Below, in pieces: positions 46,844 through 60,337 of a stretch of 64,000 nt of DNA. Location of the stretch: the NCBI GenBank assembly GCA_014526335.1, contig JACTAT010000001.1, positions 2,966,596 through 3,030,595 on the forward strand, read 5' to 3'. The notes below the pieces were generated by a model. The model was given only the letters and a program-made list of their open reading frames with translations, searched no databases and was not told the DNA's origin. The stretch is from Chrysaora quinquecirrha. Lineage: Eukaryota; Cnidaria; Scyphozoa; Semaeostomeae; Pelagiidae. The position numbers were made by a program, and so were the translations under genes. The stretch's first letter is position 1; each line of letters begins with the position of its first letter.

Positions 46844-48241
46844 TGTGGCATTTGCTAGGTAAAATCAGAATCGCAGAAGTAAGAAGAAAAATTTCACACA
46901 TCGATCATTCCTTTAATCATTTCTAATATAATTACACATAATATCACAAGAAAATTCACAAAAATAAATTCTAAATTCATTCAATATTTACAAAGTTTCT
47001 ATACGTGTTACATCAATTTTGCAAAATCTACAACTCTGAAATAAGGCGAAAATTGCTGCAAATAGGCAAGATTCAGCCAATGCACTGCACGCTATCAAAA
47101 GCAAAATAGCAAGTAAAAATTCATTCTACATAAAAATAGAATAGAACTAGAATGGACCAGAATGGACTAATAGAGACTTAGGTTGCGAAATAATTATAAG
47201 AGGGATGAAACGAGATTTTAACCGAGGGGCATTTCACTCTGCAAAAAGGCGTACGAGATTTCCATTAAAACAAAAGGACTTTCAAGGGATTTCTGAGAAA
47301 ACAATAGGACTTCCATCAAAGGTGTACGAGATTTTCAAGGAGTGAATTGCCCCTCGATTTTAACAACTAAAACGTCTTTAATTTGCTGGTATTCATAGCT
47401 ATCTAAAAGTTCACCTAAAAATGTCTAAATTCAAAATTCAAATTAGAGATCCAGTTTATGAGGAAGATTCTGAACCAAAATTCACTTTGGTTTCGCAAGA
47501 AAAAAGCTTCCAAAACCGAGTTCAATCAAGATATTTATGTACAGTATAAACATTTGAAGCCTTCGACGTCTTCTTAATTAATTTCTTTAAATTTAAATTC
47601 TCTCAGACCACCATTCAGCAACACTAAAAAATGAAAAATGAAATGAGAAACAAGGAGATGAAAAGCCCTCTGTTTATAAAAAAAACCCTCTAGAAGGCTC
47701 TAAAACATGAAGTATGTAACAAGCGTTCCTTCCCAATAAGTGCCCTCTAAAAAGGACGAGTTGAAAATAATTAGCAGTTTCCAGTTATTAACTCAACTGA
47801 GCTAAAAATCAAGATTATCACGGAAAAGGTTGGAAAACAGGCCCTCTTACTCTTACTCTTCATTTTTTTCTTTATTACATAAACCAGCATTCCTTTTCAC
47901 ATCACGAGTGTGCATGAGAGGTGCGTTGATCTCCATAAGTATGATGCCTTAAGAATTTATCATTATCAGCCCCAAGGCATTTTTCACTGTCAAAGCCCTA
48001 AATAGAACTGGAAACTTTGAACGCTCAAAAAATCAATATTATAAGCACTGGGACAATGAAACTTTGCACGTAGACTAATATGTAGATGTAGAAAATTAGA
48101 TCCACAAAAACAAAGGTTGGAGATTAATGACCCTAGCCATTTCAAGCTCTCACTTTTTAATCGTCAATAATAATCAATAACGTTTATTCTTGTAGCCTGT
48201 ATTCTAAAAGGCTTTGTTGACCTTATGAAAAGTAATTTTAC
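46844..48241. other. MAP3K4 3' flank / last intron and 3' UTR
   Basis: Holds a GAGGGGC-type MITE (47222-47357). On the minus strand there is a candidate terminal acceptor 'TTTCATTTTTTAG' followed by TGT TGC TGA (47615-47623), which would finish the kinase C-terminus as '...HSFVK-CC-stop'; human MAP3K4 ends a few residues after the same place. Tentative. Confidence 0.4.
47222..47357. mobile_element. Intact MITE, 'GAGGGGCAATTCACTCC' family
   Basis: About 136 bp with inverted ends 'cgaggggcatttcactct' and 'aaggagtgaattgcccctcg'. Inside are 'gtacgagattt' and 'aacaataggactt', in both orientations. Confidence 0.85.
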
Positions 48242-48421
48242 CTTGACGAATGAATGATCCTCCAACATTTCAGCCGTCCATCTTAATTTTGGATCATTTA
48301 GGAAACATTGCTTTAAAAAGTCTTTTCCTTCTTCGCTCAGGGCGTCTGGGATAACAGGGCTTGCTCCGCCACCAACACGAAATATAATTGTGTACCAGTT
48401 ATCTAATTCGGCCCACGGCGT
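48242..48421 (-). CDS. MAP3K4: MAP3K4 exon w20, kinase C-lobe
   Basis: Acceptor 'TTTTGTTCTAG|ACGCCG', donor 'GTCAAG|GTAAAA', 60 codons. Encodes '[20 protein letters not shown]' and '[18 protein letters not shown]'. The human protein ends six residues after the equivalent point, so a tiny last exon must follow. Confidence 0.93.
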
Positions 48422-51400
48422 CTAGAACAAAACAAACAATACACATATCAATACTCTTGAGAACAGAAATTACCAGAAAATACCAGACGGGCATTTGTCC
48501 GTTAAAGACACTCAAGTATAAGAAACTCATTCCAACAAGGAGCAAAATTTGAGAACCTTGAATGTCTGAGCAAATATGAAACCATTTCATAGCAACCACT
48601 GTCTCAGCACTGGTACAGCTGTGTCTCAGCACTGGTCCCGTCACTTATGGCTATACAGAAACAAAACGTCGCAACACTTTCTCAGCACTGGTACAGCCAT
48701 GTCTCAGTACTTACGCAGACACTCATGGCTATATGGAAACCAGGTACTTAACCAATGGATAAACAATGTTGGCAAATACAATCATTTAGCTACCTTTCCA
48801 GTGGCCATTTCAATAACAACACAACCAAGACTCCAGATATCAGCAGCTCTTCCATAACCATCTTCTTTTTGGTTGATAATTTCTGGGGCCATAAAAGCTG
48901 CGGAAAAAAACATCAAAGCACTGGGTTAAAATGGCTTATTACAAGAACGAGGTTCCTGTAAAACTAGAACAAAACACAACACGTAGACAATAATATTGTG
49001 GAAAAATCAATTCTAAATTCTAAAGCCAGAGAAAAAGTATAGTCACACTTATCAAGGCCGCTTTTGAGACAGTATCAAGCCAATTTACCACTACAAAAAC
49101 AAACCTAGGGTTAGTTAGTTAGTTAGTTAGTTAATTAGTTAATTAGTTATTCAGCTTGTTGGTTAGGTAGTTAGTTAGTTAGTTAGTTTGTTAGTTAATT
49201 TGTTAGTTAGTTAGTTAGTTAGTCAGATAGTTAGTTACTTATCTAGTAAATTAGTTAGTTAGTTAATTAGTTAGTTAGCTAGGCACACAAGGTAAGGGTC
49301 TTCGCAAGGTAAGTGTTTTTGTGCTATTAAGCACAAGGGATCCACTGAATAGCACAGGGATACTTTAAGTATGCGAGCCCGGTCTTTCCTTTCGATATGA
49401 CCAAACCTCATGATTTCTTTTGCCTGGAATTACGGAAAGCTAGTGACTCTCCTTACTCATCGTGGCAAGTCTAACCATGGTGGGAATCGAGCCCACAATC
49501 ATAGGTTGCAAGGTCGACATGCTCATCATCTGGGCATCTTAATTACGAAATTATACTGTTACTTCTCTCAATTTAATGCGCTGGTCGGATCAAAAGATGT
49601 TATTTTCACAACTTTGACTTGACATAAACAATCAATAACTGTATCGAACCTGCAGTTCCTTTGAATTTTGAAAGTTCACCATGCATAGTATGAACAGGAT
49701 CTTTTAGTCGCACAGCAGAACCAAAGTCTCCGAGTTTGATGATTCCACTTGATGAGACAAAGATATTGGCACCTAGAGAAAGAATATTAATCAGTATAGC
49801 AGATAGATTTTCTCAAAGAGTAAATAAACTTCCAAAAGTTTCTGTTTGCTTCTACACTTGTTGCACGAAGCCTCGTTATCACTGAGGGATTACTGTATTT
49901 CAAAATCAAGCTCTTAAATCAAGATCTTATAGTCTTATAGAGGGCGGCGCTAATGACAAAACGGGAAATGAGAAAAAAGATAAACTGCATTAAACAATGT
50001 TTTCTTCCCAAAAACAAAAGATTGTGTGAAAATTGTAGAGTTTACTGAAGAAGTGTTCACGTTGTGGTAAAATAAAGAAGAACTTATTGATAGAATACAA
50101 AAACTCGTATAAACTATTTGTTATTTCTTGTTTGGTCTTTTTTCTAAAAAACGCCGCTTTCCAGATTTCGGCGTTTAATAGAGAGCGCCGTTTATTAGAA
50201 AGCGGCGTTTATTACAAAGGTTCGGCTCGAAGTGCGGCGTTTAATAGAGAGCGGTGTTACAAAACGCGTGTCTGCCTTTTTTGTTGTTCAAGCATAGCGC
50301 ATGCGCGATGAGTTTTTCTCCCACAATTATTCTCTTCACTGAAAGAATTTCTGTCTGTACCAACATAGCATCTTTTCTAGCGATTTCCTGTAACGGGAAC
50401 CACCGTAAGATGCGACGCCTCAGCCAAATTGTCTCGGCATTGTGGATGCAAGTCCGAATCAATCGCGAATGGTTAAACATTATCTGTAAAGCAAACAGTG
50501 GCGTAGCCAAGGGTGGTACGGGAGATGAATCAGCCTCCCAATCATTACCAAGATAGGTAAAGGCTAAAAATGTCACAGAGTACGACTTGGTAGTTTTTTC
50601 TTCAAATGACATACTTATTTTCCTTGACCACTCTCTTTTGCCCCTTCATCGTTGGATTTCTGGCTACGCCATTAAAAGCAAATCTCAATTGTTTGACAAA
50701 AAATGTTTGATTTTCTGGCCAGAGACTAGGCTTAATTCACACGAAGCCACAAAGCCAGAGATGCGGTGTTTGAGCCCACTGCTTCAAGAAACAAGTGAAA
50801 ACATTTCTCTCGCAACGTTTCGAACAATCACAAATCTCGATGAAAGGCTGCTTTGCAACCCGAAAGATCATTAAAATCGACCAGACTTATGCAAAATAAA
50901 CTGAAAACAAGTACCTTTGATATCTCTATGCACGATGCCATTTTGATGAATAAATTTAACCGCATCGATGATTTGCAAAGTATACACACGTATCATCTGC
51001 TCGTGTAGGCCAACTTTGGCAACATCAGCTATTGTACCATCTCCACAATATTCCATAAATATCAACATTTCATCCTAGAAAAACAACCAGCAGGGCTTTC
51101 AAAAGAAGCACACAGTATGTAAGTAAGTACGTAGACTGCAGTCGGAGTCAACCCGAAGGCTTCTCTTATATAGCTGTGACCCGTAAAGGCAGGGAAGGGC
51201 ACCACTCGTATCCCTGATCCAAAGATCACTTTTACCCTAATTCCTACCCTTTCATGCTGAGCGTTAAAAAGAGAGGTAATGAGTTTTATTTCTAAAGTAA
51301 TTTGTGTAGTTTGGCCTAAGGCCTTACCGAGATCTCGAGACTCGTGGGCGCGACACACGATAGCCTACAGAACAAAATATATATCAAACCAAAAAGCTGT

Positions 51401-52708
51401 TTTCCTTAGGTTCTAGATGTTCTGGGAAAGAACAGACCACAGCCGGACCAAAACATGGGCCTCTAGATGTTCTGGGGAAAGAACAGGCCAGAACCGGAAC
51501 AAAACAGGCAATTCTCGTGGTATAGGTATCTACATGATGCTATAACGAGGTCTGAAATGCTTTAGCATGCCAGGCTTTAATGAAGCTTGCGTACATTTTT
51601 CATTAACGTTTTTATCTTACTCAGTGTCATGCCAAAAGCCTCAAAAGATGTTTCAAAATGAACCCGAAGCTTCGGTGTACTATCGATGTTTTCAACTCTA
51701 AGTTAGTAACGCTTCTATAGTCATAAATTCAAACCTTATGAATTTCGACTCCATGGTATTCTACCAAGCTTTCGTGTCTCAGGGACTGAATATTCATGAT
51801 TTCATCTGCAATATCTTGAATCGAGCTGTAATCGTGAGGATTAACTCGAATCTAAAAAAAATGATCACACGAGAATCAGTTCGACAGACACTTTTGTTAA
51901 CCAGTCACCAGTCACCAGTTGCCTTTAAGTACTTAGTCCAACTCTAAGTCTTCCGTTTTTCAAGAAAAATTATTTCTTCGGTTCAGGAACTGGATGCCTA
52001 CTATGTCTACGTTTTTAGAATTCAGAAGAGCACAAAGAACACACCCTTGGTTAACACCCCCCTAAACTGATATCTTTCATAACGATCACAAAGGCCAGAG
52101 CCGAAACGTATGTTCCTTATTGTTTAACAGTAAGTGAAATTTTTTACAAGGTCTTCTGCCTTTTGAGGGTTATATATTCCATTGTCCTATCAGACTGAAG
52201 TACAGCATCACACTTTTCATTAGCAATCTTATATTTTCCTAAGGACGCAGGAATCGATGCAGGGCGGCGGGGGCAGAAGCAACAACTTTAGAGCAAACAA
52301 TAGGAAAATAAAAGAATTTGGCAATTTTTCCGAGGGCAGGGGGCAGCTGCCCCCGCTGCCCCCGTGCTTCCGGTGCCCCTAAAATTTTCCATGATAATAT
52401 AAGCAACAAAGAAAAATTCTATCATGTGTACCTTTTTCATAGCCATAAGCTTTCCCGTGTCGAGATTCACACAAGAGTAAATTTTTCCAAACTGACCTTC
52501 ACCTGAAAAAAAGTTATAAAATAATTCAATATTTTACAGCTGTGTTCACGTGTAGCAAGTGGCTTTTACAGTGAAGATGTAAGGAAATAATCAAGATGTT
52601 ATAGCCCACTACTTCGTTTTGGGGCAAACAGATGGTACCAGGAGCAATGACAACGTAATCTTCAATAAAAGCTGTCTTGCAGTTAGTTAGATATCTTGCT
52701 AATTAATA

Positions 52709-52766
<58 letters not shown>

Positions 52767-52843
52767 CAAGTTTGTTAGTTGGTTTACTTGGTTAGTTAGT
52801 TAGTTAGTCAGGTAGTTAGTTAGTTAGTTAGTTAGTTAGTTAA

Positions 52844-52931
<88 letters not shown>

Positions 52932-55900
52932 CTAGTTAGTTAGTTAGTAAATTATTTAGTTTGATGGTCAGTTAGTTAATTAGTTAGTAAGTTAGTTACT
53001 TAGTTACTTAGTTAGTTAGTTAGTTAGTAAATTATTTAGTTTGATGGTAAGTTAGTTGGATACGGCTAATACTATCTTCTTCAAAAGATCAACTTATTCA
53101 AACAAAGATTAAAATAGTAGGCAGAACGTTTACCTATTTTATATCCAAGATGCCATTTAAAATTCACTCTTCTTGATTTAATCTTGACCAGTTCACTTGC
53201 TAGATCCGGCTTTTTATCACTGACACGTCCGATTATTCGTTTTTCATTAATTTCTCATTTCTTCTCCTTTCTACTTTCTTAATAGAACCTCGAATTCTGT
53301 CCATTGGGCTCAAATTTTGTACAGGAGAGGAAACCACAGAGCCTTCGGACGATTTTCTTGATGGATGTGGAGATGAATCATTTGAATTTGGTCCTTCTAT
53401 ATACAGAAAAACAAAAAAAATGTCAAATTTCGTTGTCGAATATCATGATAATTTATGAAAAAGCTAAAATATGAATGAGGTAGACTCAGAAAAAAACATA
53501 ACTTCGTTGTTACTCCGAGTTTCACGCATTCATGCGATCATCAGGTGTATATCGCTCTGCCAATGCCATAGAGCACTTTATATCCAGCATAGACAAACGA
53601 AACGTAAAATATGAATGAATATTATGATATTTCTTAAGGATGCCATAATGTTTTCTTTCAGTATATTTATAATATTGTTCAGTAATATCATGAACTTAAA
53701 TGATATCAATGATCTTAAATGATATTGAGATGATGAAATATAATGAAATATAGTGTTAAAATATACTTTGGGTGCTTAATACAAGGGGGTGGCGCTTGTT
53801 AATATCCCAATTTTTCTGACCTTTCTAAATATGGAAATCCACATTTGTGTTCAGAAGATTAACTTTTATGATTTTTTTCGAGGGGCATATCACTCAGCGA
53901 AAATGTGCAGGAGATTTAGGTTGGAACAATAGGATTTCCTGAGGATTTTTATGACAACAATAGACATCACTGCAAAGGGTGTACGAGATTTCAAGGAGTA
54001 GATTACCTCTTAAACTTTTTAAGGTTAAAATTTCCCTTGTTTCCTTAATTGTACCCGAATGATAAGCACTTAGAAAAATTCCCCAAAAAATTCTCTACCC
54101 CATTACTATCAAGATCTCTCTTGGATTAAGCATATGAGACTGCTAGAATAAAACTTATCCCATTACGTCAAATGTTCGAAAAAATTTGTAGATTTAGAAC
54201 GCAGCACAAAATGGCTTCGTTGTAATGGCTTTAACGAGTTTCGTATTTATAAGGGGTCATGACTTTGTCCTGTACATAGGGTAGTAAACCTCGCAAGCTC
54301 GCTTTTGTATTGACAGCTTCGGGTTAATATTTTCTGGTATTGCCCTCGGAAACAGTTATTATAGGCTTAATATCAACATAATATCATTGGTGAAGGTAAT
54401 ACCTGTATCGGACCCAGCTTGTAGGTCACATATTCCTTGACTTGGTCCAAATGAATCTGACAAAGATTTGTGCGGAATCATCTTGTCACACCGGTTTGAT
54501 TTGCTTGAATGTCCGGAAGGAAGACTTTTCACCCGATGCATTGGCAATGGACTACCAGATCTGTATGCTTGGAAGAGAATTTTTGGAAAAAAATTTTAGT
54601 GTGAAGGAAAGGATAATAGTTTTGGAAAGAAAAGGATAAAAGATCAAAGTTCGAAGAACAAATTAACCAATTTCGGAACAAAACTAAGGAATATCACAAC
54701 AGAAATAATCCACCTCCTGGTTTAATAATCTTTTCTATACTTTTATTTGAAATTTCTTGCTTTCAAAGAGCCGCAACATTTGTAAAGCTGACATAGAGAA
54801 CAATTCAGGCAGCTCTGACCTTCAAAGAGAAGTTCTGCCGAGTCATGTAGAACGTGTCGTACAGTGAACATCTCTACATCTCTAAGCGTACAGCTTCAAA
54901 GCGGGTGCCTCTGTAAAACGGAATTCAGACAATACGTTTTTGTCCCGTCAGACGAATTCCAATTGAAACTAATCTTGTACGTCACCACCGGATAAAGTCG
55001 GCTGGAATCAGTTGGTTTCACAAGTCTCTATTTCAGATAGAAAATAACTCGATTGAAATTAGAAATTACCTGGAGATAAAGTTCCACATTCAGAGCTCCC
55101 AATAACATATCCTATGAATTTGTTAATTTTTCGTTTGCTCTCCTGAAAACAGATTTTTATGCATGTAAAGTTCAACAAAAAAGAACTTCCATTAAATAAA
55201 ATAAATTGACCAAATGTTCCTCAAAATGTTCTAACCTGAAATTCTTCCTCTTCCATCCCTGCAAGATATCTCGGATTGCAAGCATCAATAATGAATTCCA
55301 GGCCTTGTGAGGCCCACCTGAGTAGGGAGGATATGATAGTTAATTGTTAGCAGGTAAAACCTAGTAATCTCAAAGCTATTTATTCAATTGACAGCTTATA
55401 GGCATAATATAATTAATAAATTAATGAAAGTGAAGTTTATTGTTGATTAAATAGCAAGTTTACAGTTAAAGAATAGTTATTAGTGGATGGATAATAGTTA
55501 AGAGTTAAGAGTTAATAGTTAAGAGTAGTTAATAGTTAATAGTTGATGGTTAATAGTTAATAGTTAATTGTAATAGTTAATAGATAACAGATAATAGTTA
55601 ATAGTCAATAGTTAATAGTTAATAGTTGATGGTTAATAGTTAATAGTTAATTGTAATAGTTAATAGGTAATAGATAATAGTTAATAGTCAATAGTTAATA
55701 GTTAATAGTTGATGGTTAATAGTTAATAGTTAATTGTAATAGTTAATAGATAACAGATAATAGCCAATAGTTAATAGTTAATAGTTAATAGTTTAATGGT
55801 TAATGGCTAATGGTTAATAGTTAATAGTTAAATAGTAATAGTTAATAGTTAATTGTCAATAGTTAATAGTTTATAGCTAATAGCCAACTGTCAAAAGTTA

Positions 55901-58900
55901 TCAAAAAACATCAAAGACCTAATAGTGAACAGTTATTAGCTAATATCTAACAGTGTATAGTCAATACATAACACTTAAGAGCTAATAGTAAACAGTTAAT
56001 GGTTAATAGTAATTAGCTAATAGAAAATAGTTAAAAGTTAAAAGTCAATCCGAAATACCTTGGTCTTTTTCCTCTTCCACTTTCAATATTTTTGTAAACA
56101 AACTCCATCCATGAATTAGAGAAATTCATCATTGAAGGATAAAGATCTTTGCTTCTTCCACTCAAAAGTCTGGCCAGCTCACGAAGATACTAAATCAAAG
56201 AAAGAAGCCACATTGAATATCTTAATTTCTTAGAAACAAAATTGTGTATTTCTAAAGGCCTAGCTAAACTAGGAGACAATGATGTCCCCTCGGTCTCTCC
56301 CTTTTTAGTCACCTCGGAAACTTTGTAGCGCGCGACAAAATTTGTAGCAAGAGATAAAAAATATGTGTCTGGGAGACAACAGAAACATTTTTTGTATCCG
56401 CGACATGCAAATGACTCGAGGGACATGTTGCTCGCTTGTTACTCTCATATTTAGCCACCCTTGGGAGACACGCCCAATACAGTGTCACGCGCGACAACTC
56501 TCCTAGTTTGGCCAGTAAAACGTCAACTTTGAAAAGATATTTCGAGCTTAGAATGACCGCTACCCAGACGTATCATCTGAGTCCCAGTTAACATTCATTC
56601 AACCGAGGCTGACACCAAAATGACATCGCTCAAACTGATGTTGCGGGGATTGTCGAGGTAGTGGATGAGCAGGCACTAACGGTTCAGGTAATAAATCTAA
56701 CCGGTACCCTGGGTATGTGACCGGGTATCTCTGTATCGCTACACTACGCGCCTCTGGCAAAAAAAGTAATTTCATATCATCAAAACAGCCCATTTTAGCT
56801 GACGGAAGCCCCAGTGTGACAACAGCCAATGAAAAGAATAAAAATCGATGATGATAATGCAAAAGTTGATTGCTAAAAACAAAAAATCGCTAGCTTACCT
56901 CAAATCCAGTATTAAAACACAAATGCATCATTTCGACGTAGTTTTTATGCACAAGAACCTTTTCAGATATTTCCATCTCATAAATGACTTGCAGGGTGTC
57001 TGAAGTCTTGTTTACTGAATCGACAATCACTTGTGCGAGACGCTCTGCCGAGTCCTGCAAAAGGTTTAATTGCACCGATTAGACTCAGTACATAAGTCCC
57101 ACTCTTCACAAACAGCAACGACAGAACGGCAGTCTTTAGCAACAACTACTTACCTAAACAAATTGAATTGGATGGCCTTACACGCTTTTTTATAGAGAAC
57201 CTAGCTCAAGGCCTAGTTCTTCAAGTTCCTTATCTTTGGACTTCTTTTTGAGACGATTGTAGTTCCAAAAGTTCCTTAATGGTTCCTTAATTTCAACTGC
57301 ATGTTCAGTTTCATGACTAATATACAGAGACCCTTAGATGTGATCAAAGCTCGAGACTACTCACGGAAACATTTGGTACATCCGTAATGTACAATCTATG
57401 TGATTTTCGATTGCAAATGAAAAGTACCGGCATTGTAATTCTTGATTGTTTGCAGTGAATAAACTATTCAACAATAAAAAGTTCTTTAGTTATTTTCTCT
57501 TTAGTAGCATATAGGTTCCTTATGTAGGTTCCTTAAAAAGTGGTTAAAAAGCTTGTATGCTCAGAGTGGGACATATCAACTTCTTAACAAAAAGCTGGAC
57601 AAAAACCACACTTTTTGGGACACCAATCACAGCGCAGTATTTTTCGAACCGAGTCGCAGTTCTGAGTGACCTACACACTTTTTTTTTATAAGAATACAGT
57701 CTATAAGAATATTCAGGCTCAAAATTGCTGAAATTTAAGAATTATTTAAGAATAATCTGAGGCTCAAACTTGACGAGGATCATTTTTATTTCTCTGCGTT
57801 TTTTACACTGTACAATAAGTGTGATTGTCAGACTACTGTATTTGTTTTGAAATGCATACATCCTGTATGACTCTTTGATACAGTAACTCTTTTTATTAAT
57901 GTCAGCCATCCATCTATGGCACCATAAGAATTTCCGTTCTAAAGTGGAAATAGCTATATGAAGCCAATTTACAACATTGATGATTAAGAATAATTTAAGA
58001 ATATTTTCAGGCTCAAAATCGAATAAGCTTAAGAATAATCGAGGCTTGGCAAAAAATAAGGTATTCTTATAAAAAAAAAGTGTGTATTGTAATCAGATTG
58101 GCCTAAGGAGCGAAAACCACGACTCGTGAAATCGGTACGGTCAAAGGCACCGGTCTGCACTGTATTCTCTAAGCAGACTCACAACATTAGTCCCACTAGT
58201 ATGACCACATATTTCTTTACAGCTCTGAGCCTGGCAAGCGAAATCAAATAATTGTCGTCCCAATCAGATTGCAGCATTTGCCCAAAAACAATAGCTGTTT
58301 AAAGAAAGCGAAAACCAGAAATTCGTGTAGTAAGTCTACTCTGAAAGCAGGAACGACGAAGTTGCTGTTGTATGAGTAACAAGCACAAAGCACAGCAAGA
58401 AAGGAAGACATTTTGGCTTTTATTTGTTGTTAAACAAGCATAACATCACTTTTAGTTTTATAGGTTTCGAATTGCAAGTACTGGAGCGACAAAAACTGCG
58501 ACTCGTGTAATAAGTATCTTCCAACTGGACGAAGAATACAACCTTTGACGCAACATTAACTTAGGGAGATCGACAAAATGCAAGGTGATGGTGATGAAGA
58601 AAAACTGGTGATAACGAACATAGTCAACGGCTACTGATGATGATTAAAACATATGACTTTATCATTCATCCAGCATCAACTTTATATACAACATATAATG
58701 AAGCATAGAGTATAAAGAATTACTCACTCTAAATTCACATAGAGCTTCTGCAATAGTCTGATGACTTGATGTTTGTTCGTTGACCAGTGTTACAGCAGCA
58801 CCAAGCTCCTTCTGCAGTATTAATCTTTGAGTCAAAAGTTGATATGAATTGCAAGAAATTACCATTAGGCCTTCGACCTGATAAAAGATGAAAATTCGTT

Positions 58901-60257
58901 AAGGAATGGAGATTGTGTAACGAAAACTATACGCTTAAGGATGCTACGCTTAGATTTATTAATGATCTATACGAGCCAGGACCTTTTTCAATAAACTAAC
59001 TAGGAGAGGGAGCATGAGAAGGGGGCCCCCTGTTCACCTTTCCTTCTGTCTTTTTTTAATATCAGCCCTAGTCTTTTTTCTGAACAATAGGAGAATGCCC
59101 GCATACTCAAGGAACCTTGTTCTACTTTTTTTGTTCTTACATTCTTCCAAAATTCTAAATCAATTAATAATCCATTTATTAATCGTAAATTTTAAGTTAT
59201 TGTAAAGACAGTTCAATTAACCTCTGCCGAAGCCGACAGTGCTTTCAAATGACTAACTTTTTCGACTCTTCAGAGCACCGGAGGGGTCTAGAATACCTCC
59301 ACACAACAACTCCGATACATCAATAGCTAAAACAATCAGACATACATACCTGTAGGTAGGCCAGAGCAATTGTCGTATCAACTGTTGGACTGACGTAAAC
59401 AACTCTGCCGTCCCATAAACATTCATGGTCGTTGCTTTCTTCATCATTGCATAAATTCAACAGCAGAATATATCCCTCGTTATGTAGACTATCTGCCTCT
59501 GCTGGGTCCTCAAAGCCACAAGTCACATTCAACAGTCTCAAAATTTGCCTAAGAAATAATCAGTACTTCCTCATTTCAGGTATAAATGCAGGCGAAAATT
59601 ATGTAGACTATCTGCCTCTGCTGGGTCCTCAAAGCCGCAAGTCACATTGAGCAGTCTCAAAATTTGCCTAAGAAATAATCAGCACTTCTTCATTTCACGT
59701 ATAAAGGCAGGCACGAACCGTGCCAACATTGTTGGCCACCATTTTGGCTAAAAATAGGCCAACATTTGGTACGGTTTGCCATGCCATCACAACATCTAAG
59801 AGTTAGCTTCTTAGGTTGTGAGTTAATTAAGAGTTAGCTTCTTAGGTTGTGAGTTAATAAGGTTAAAAGTTAGAGAGAGTTTTTTACGGACGTTTAAACA
59901 GCAACAGCAACATCAAAGCATAGCGTTTTGTTTGATAATCGTTCATACTTAAGGAAAGCAGAAAAAGGATTCTTATTTCTAAATAAACGCCCATTTTCAT
60001 TTAACGCTCTTCTCCAATAAAACTCCCCCCCCCTAAAATCTGACAAATATGGAGAAAATACAGCAATGCAATATTTAGATACGGAAATGCAATAAGAAAC
60101 CGACTCGAGAGGTCATTCGGAAGGGCAAAACGTACCTTTTGTCACATTGTTGATTCGTGTAGACATCATAATTCACGTCAGGGCTCTTGCAATCAACCTT
60201 GGCACAAAAAGACACATTAGAATGTAAAAAAAACTCTTTATAAACTAACTAATTCAA

Positions 60258-60337
<80 letters not shown>

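Noticed and set aside
49470..49545. A true tRNA gene
   Set aside because: T arm and D-arm-like segments are visible, but no acceptor stem or credible anticodon arm.
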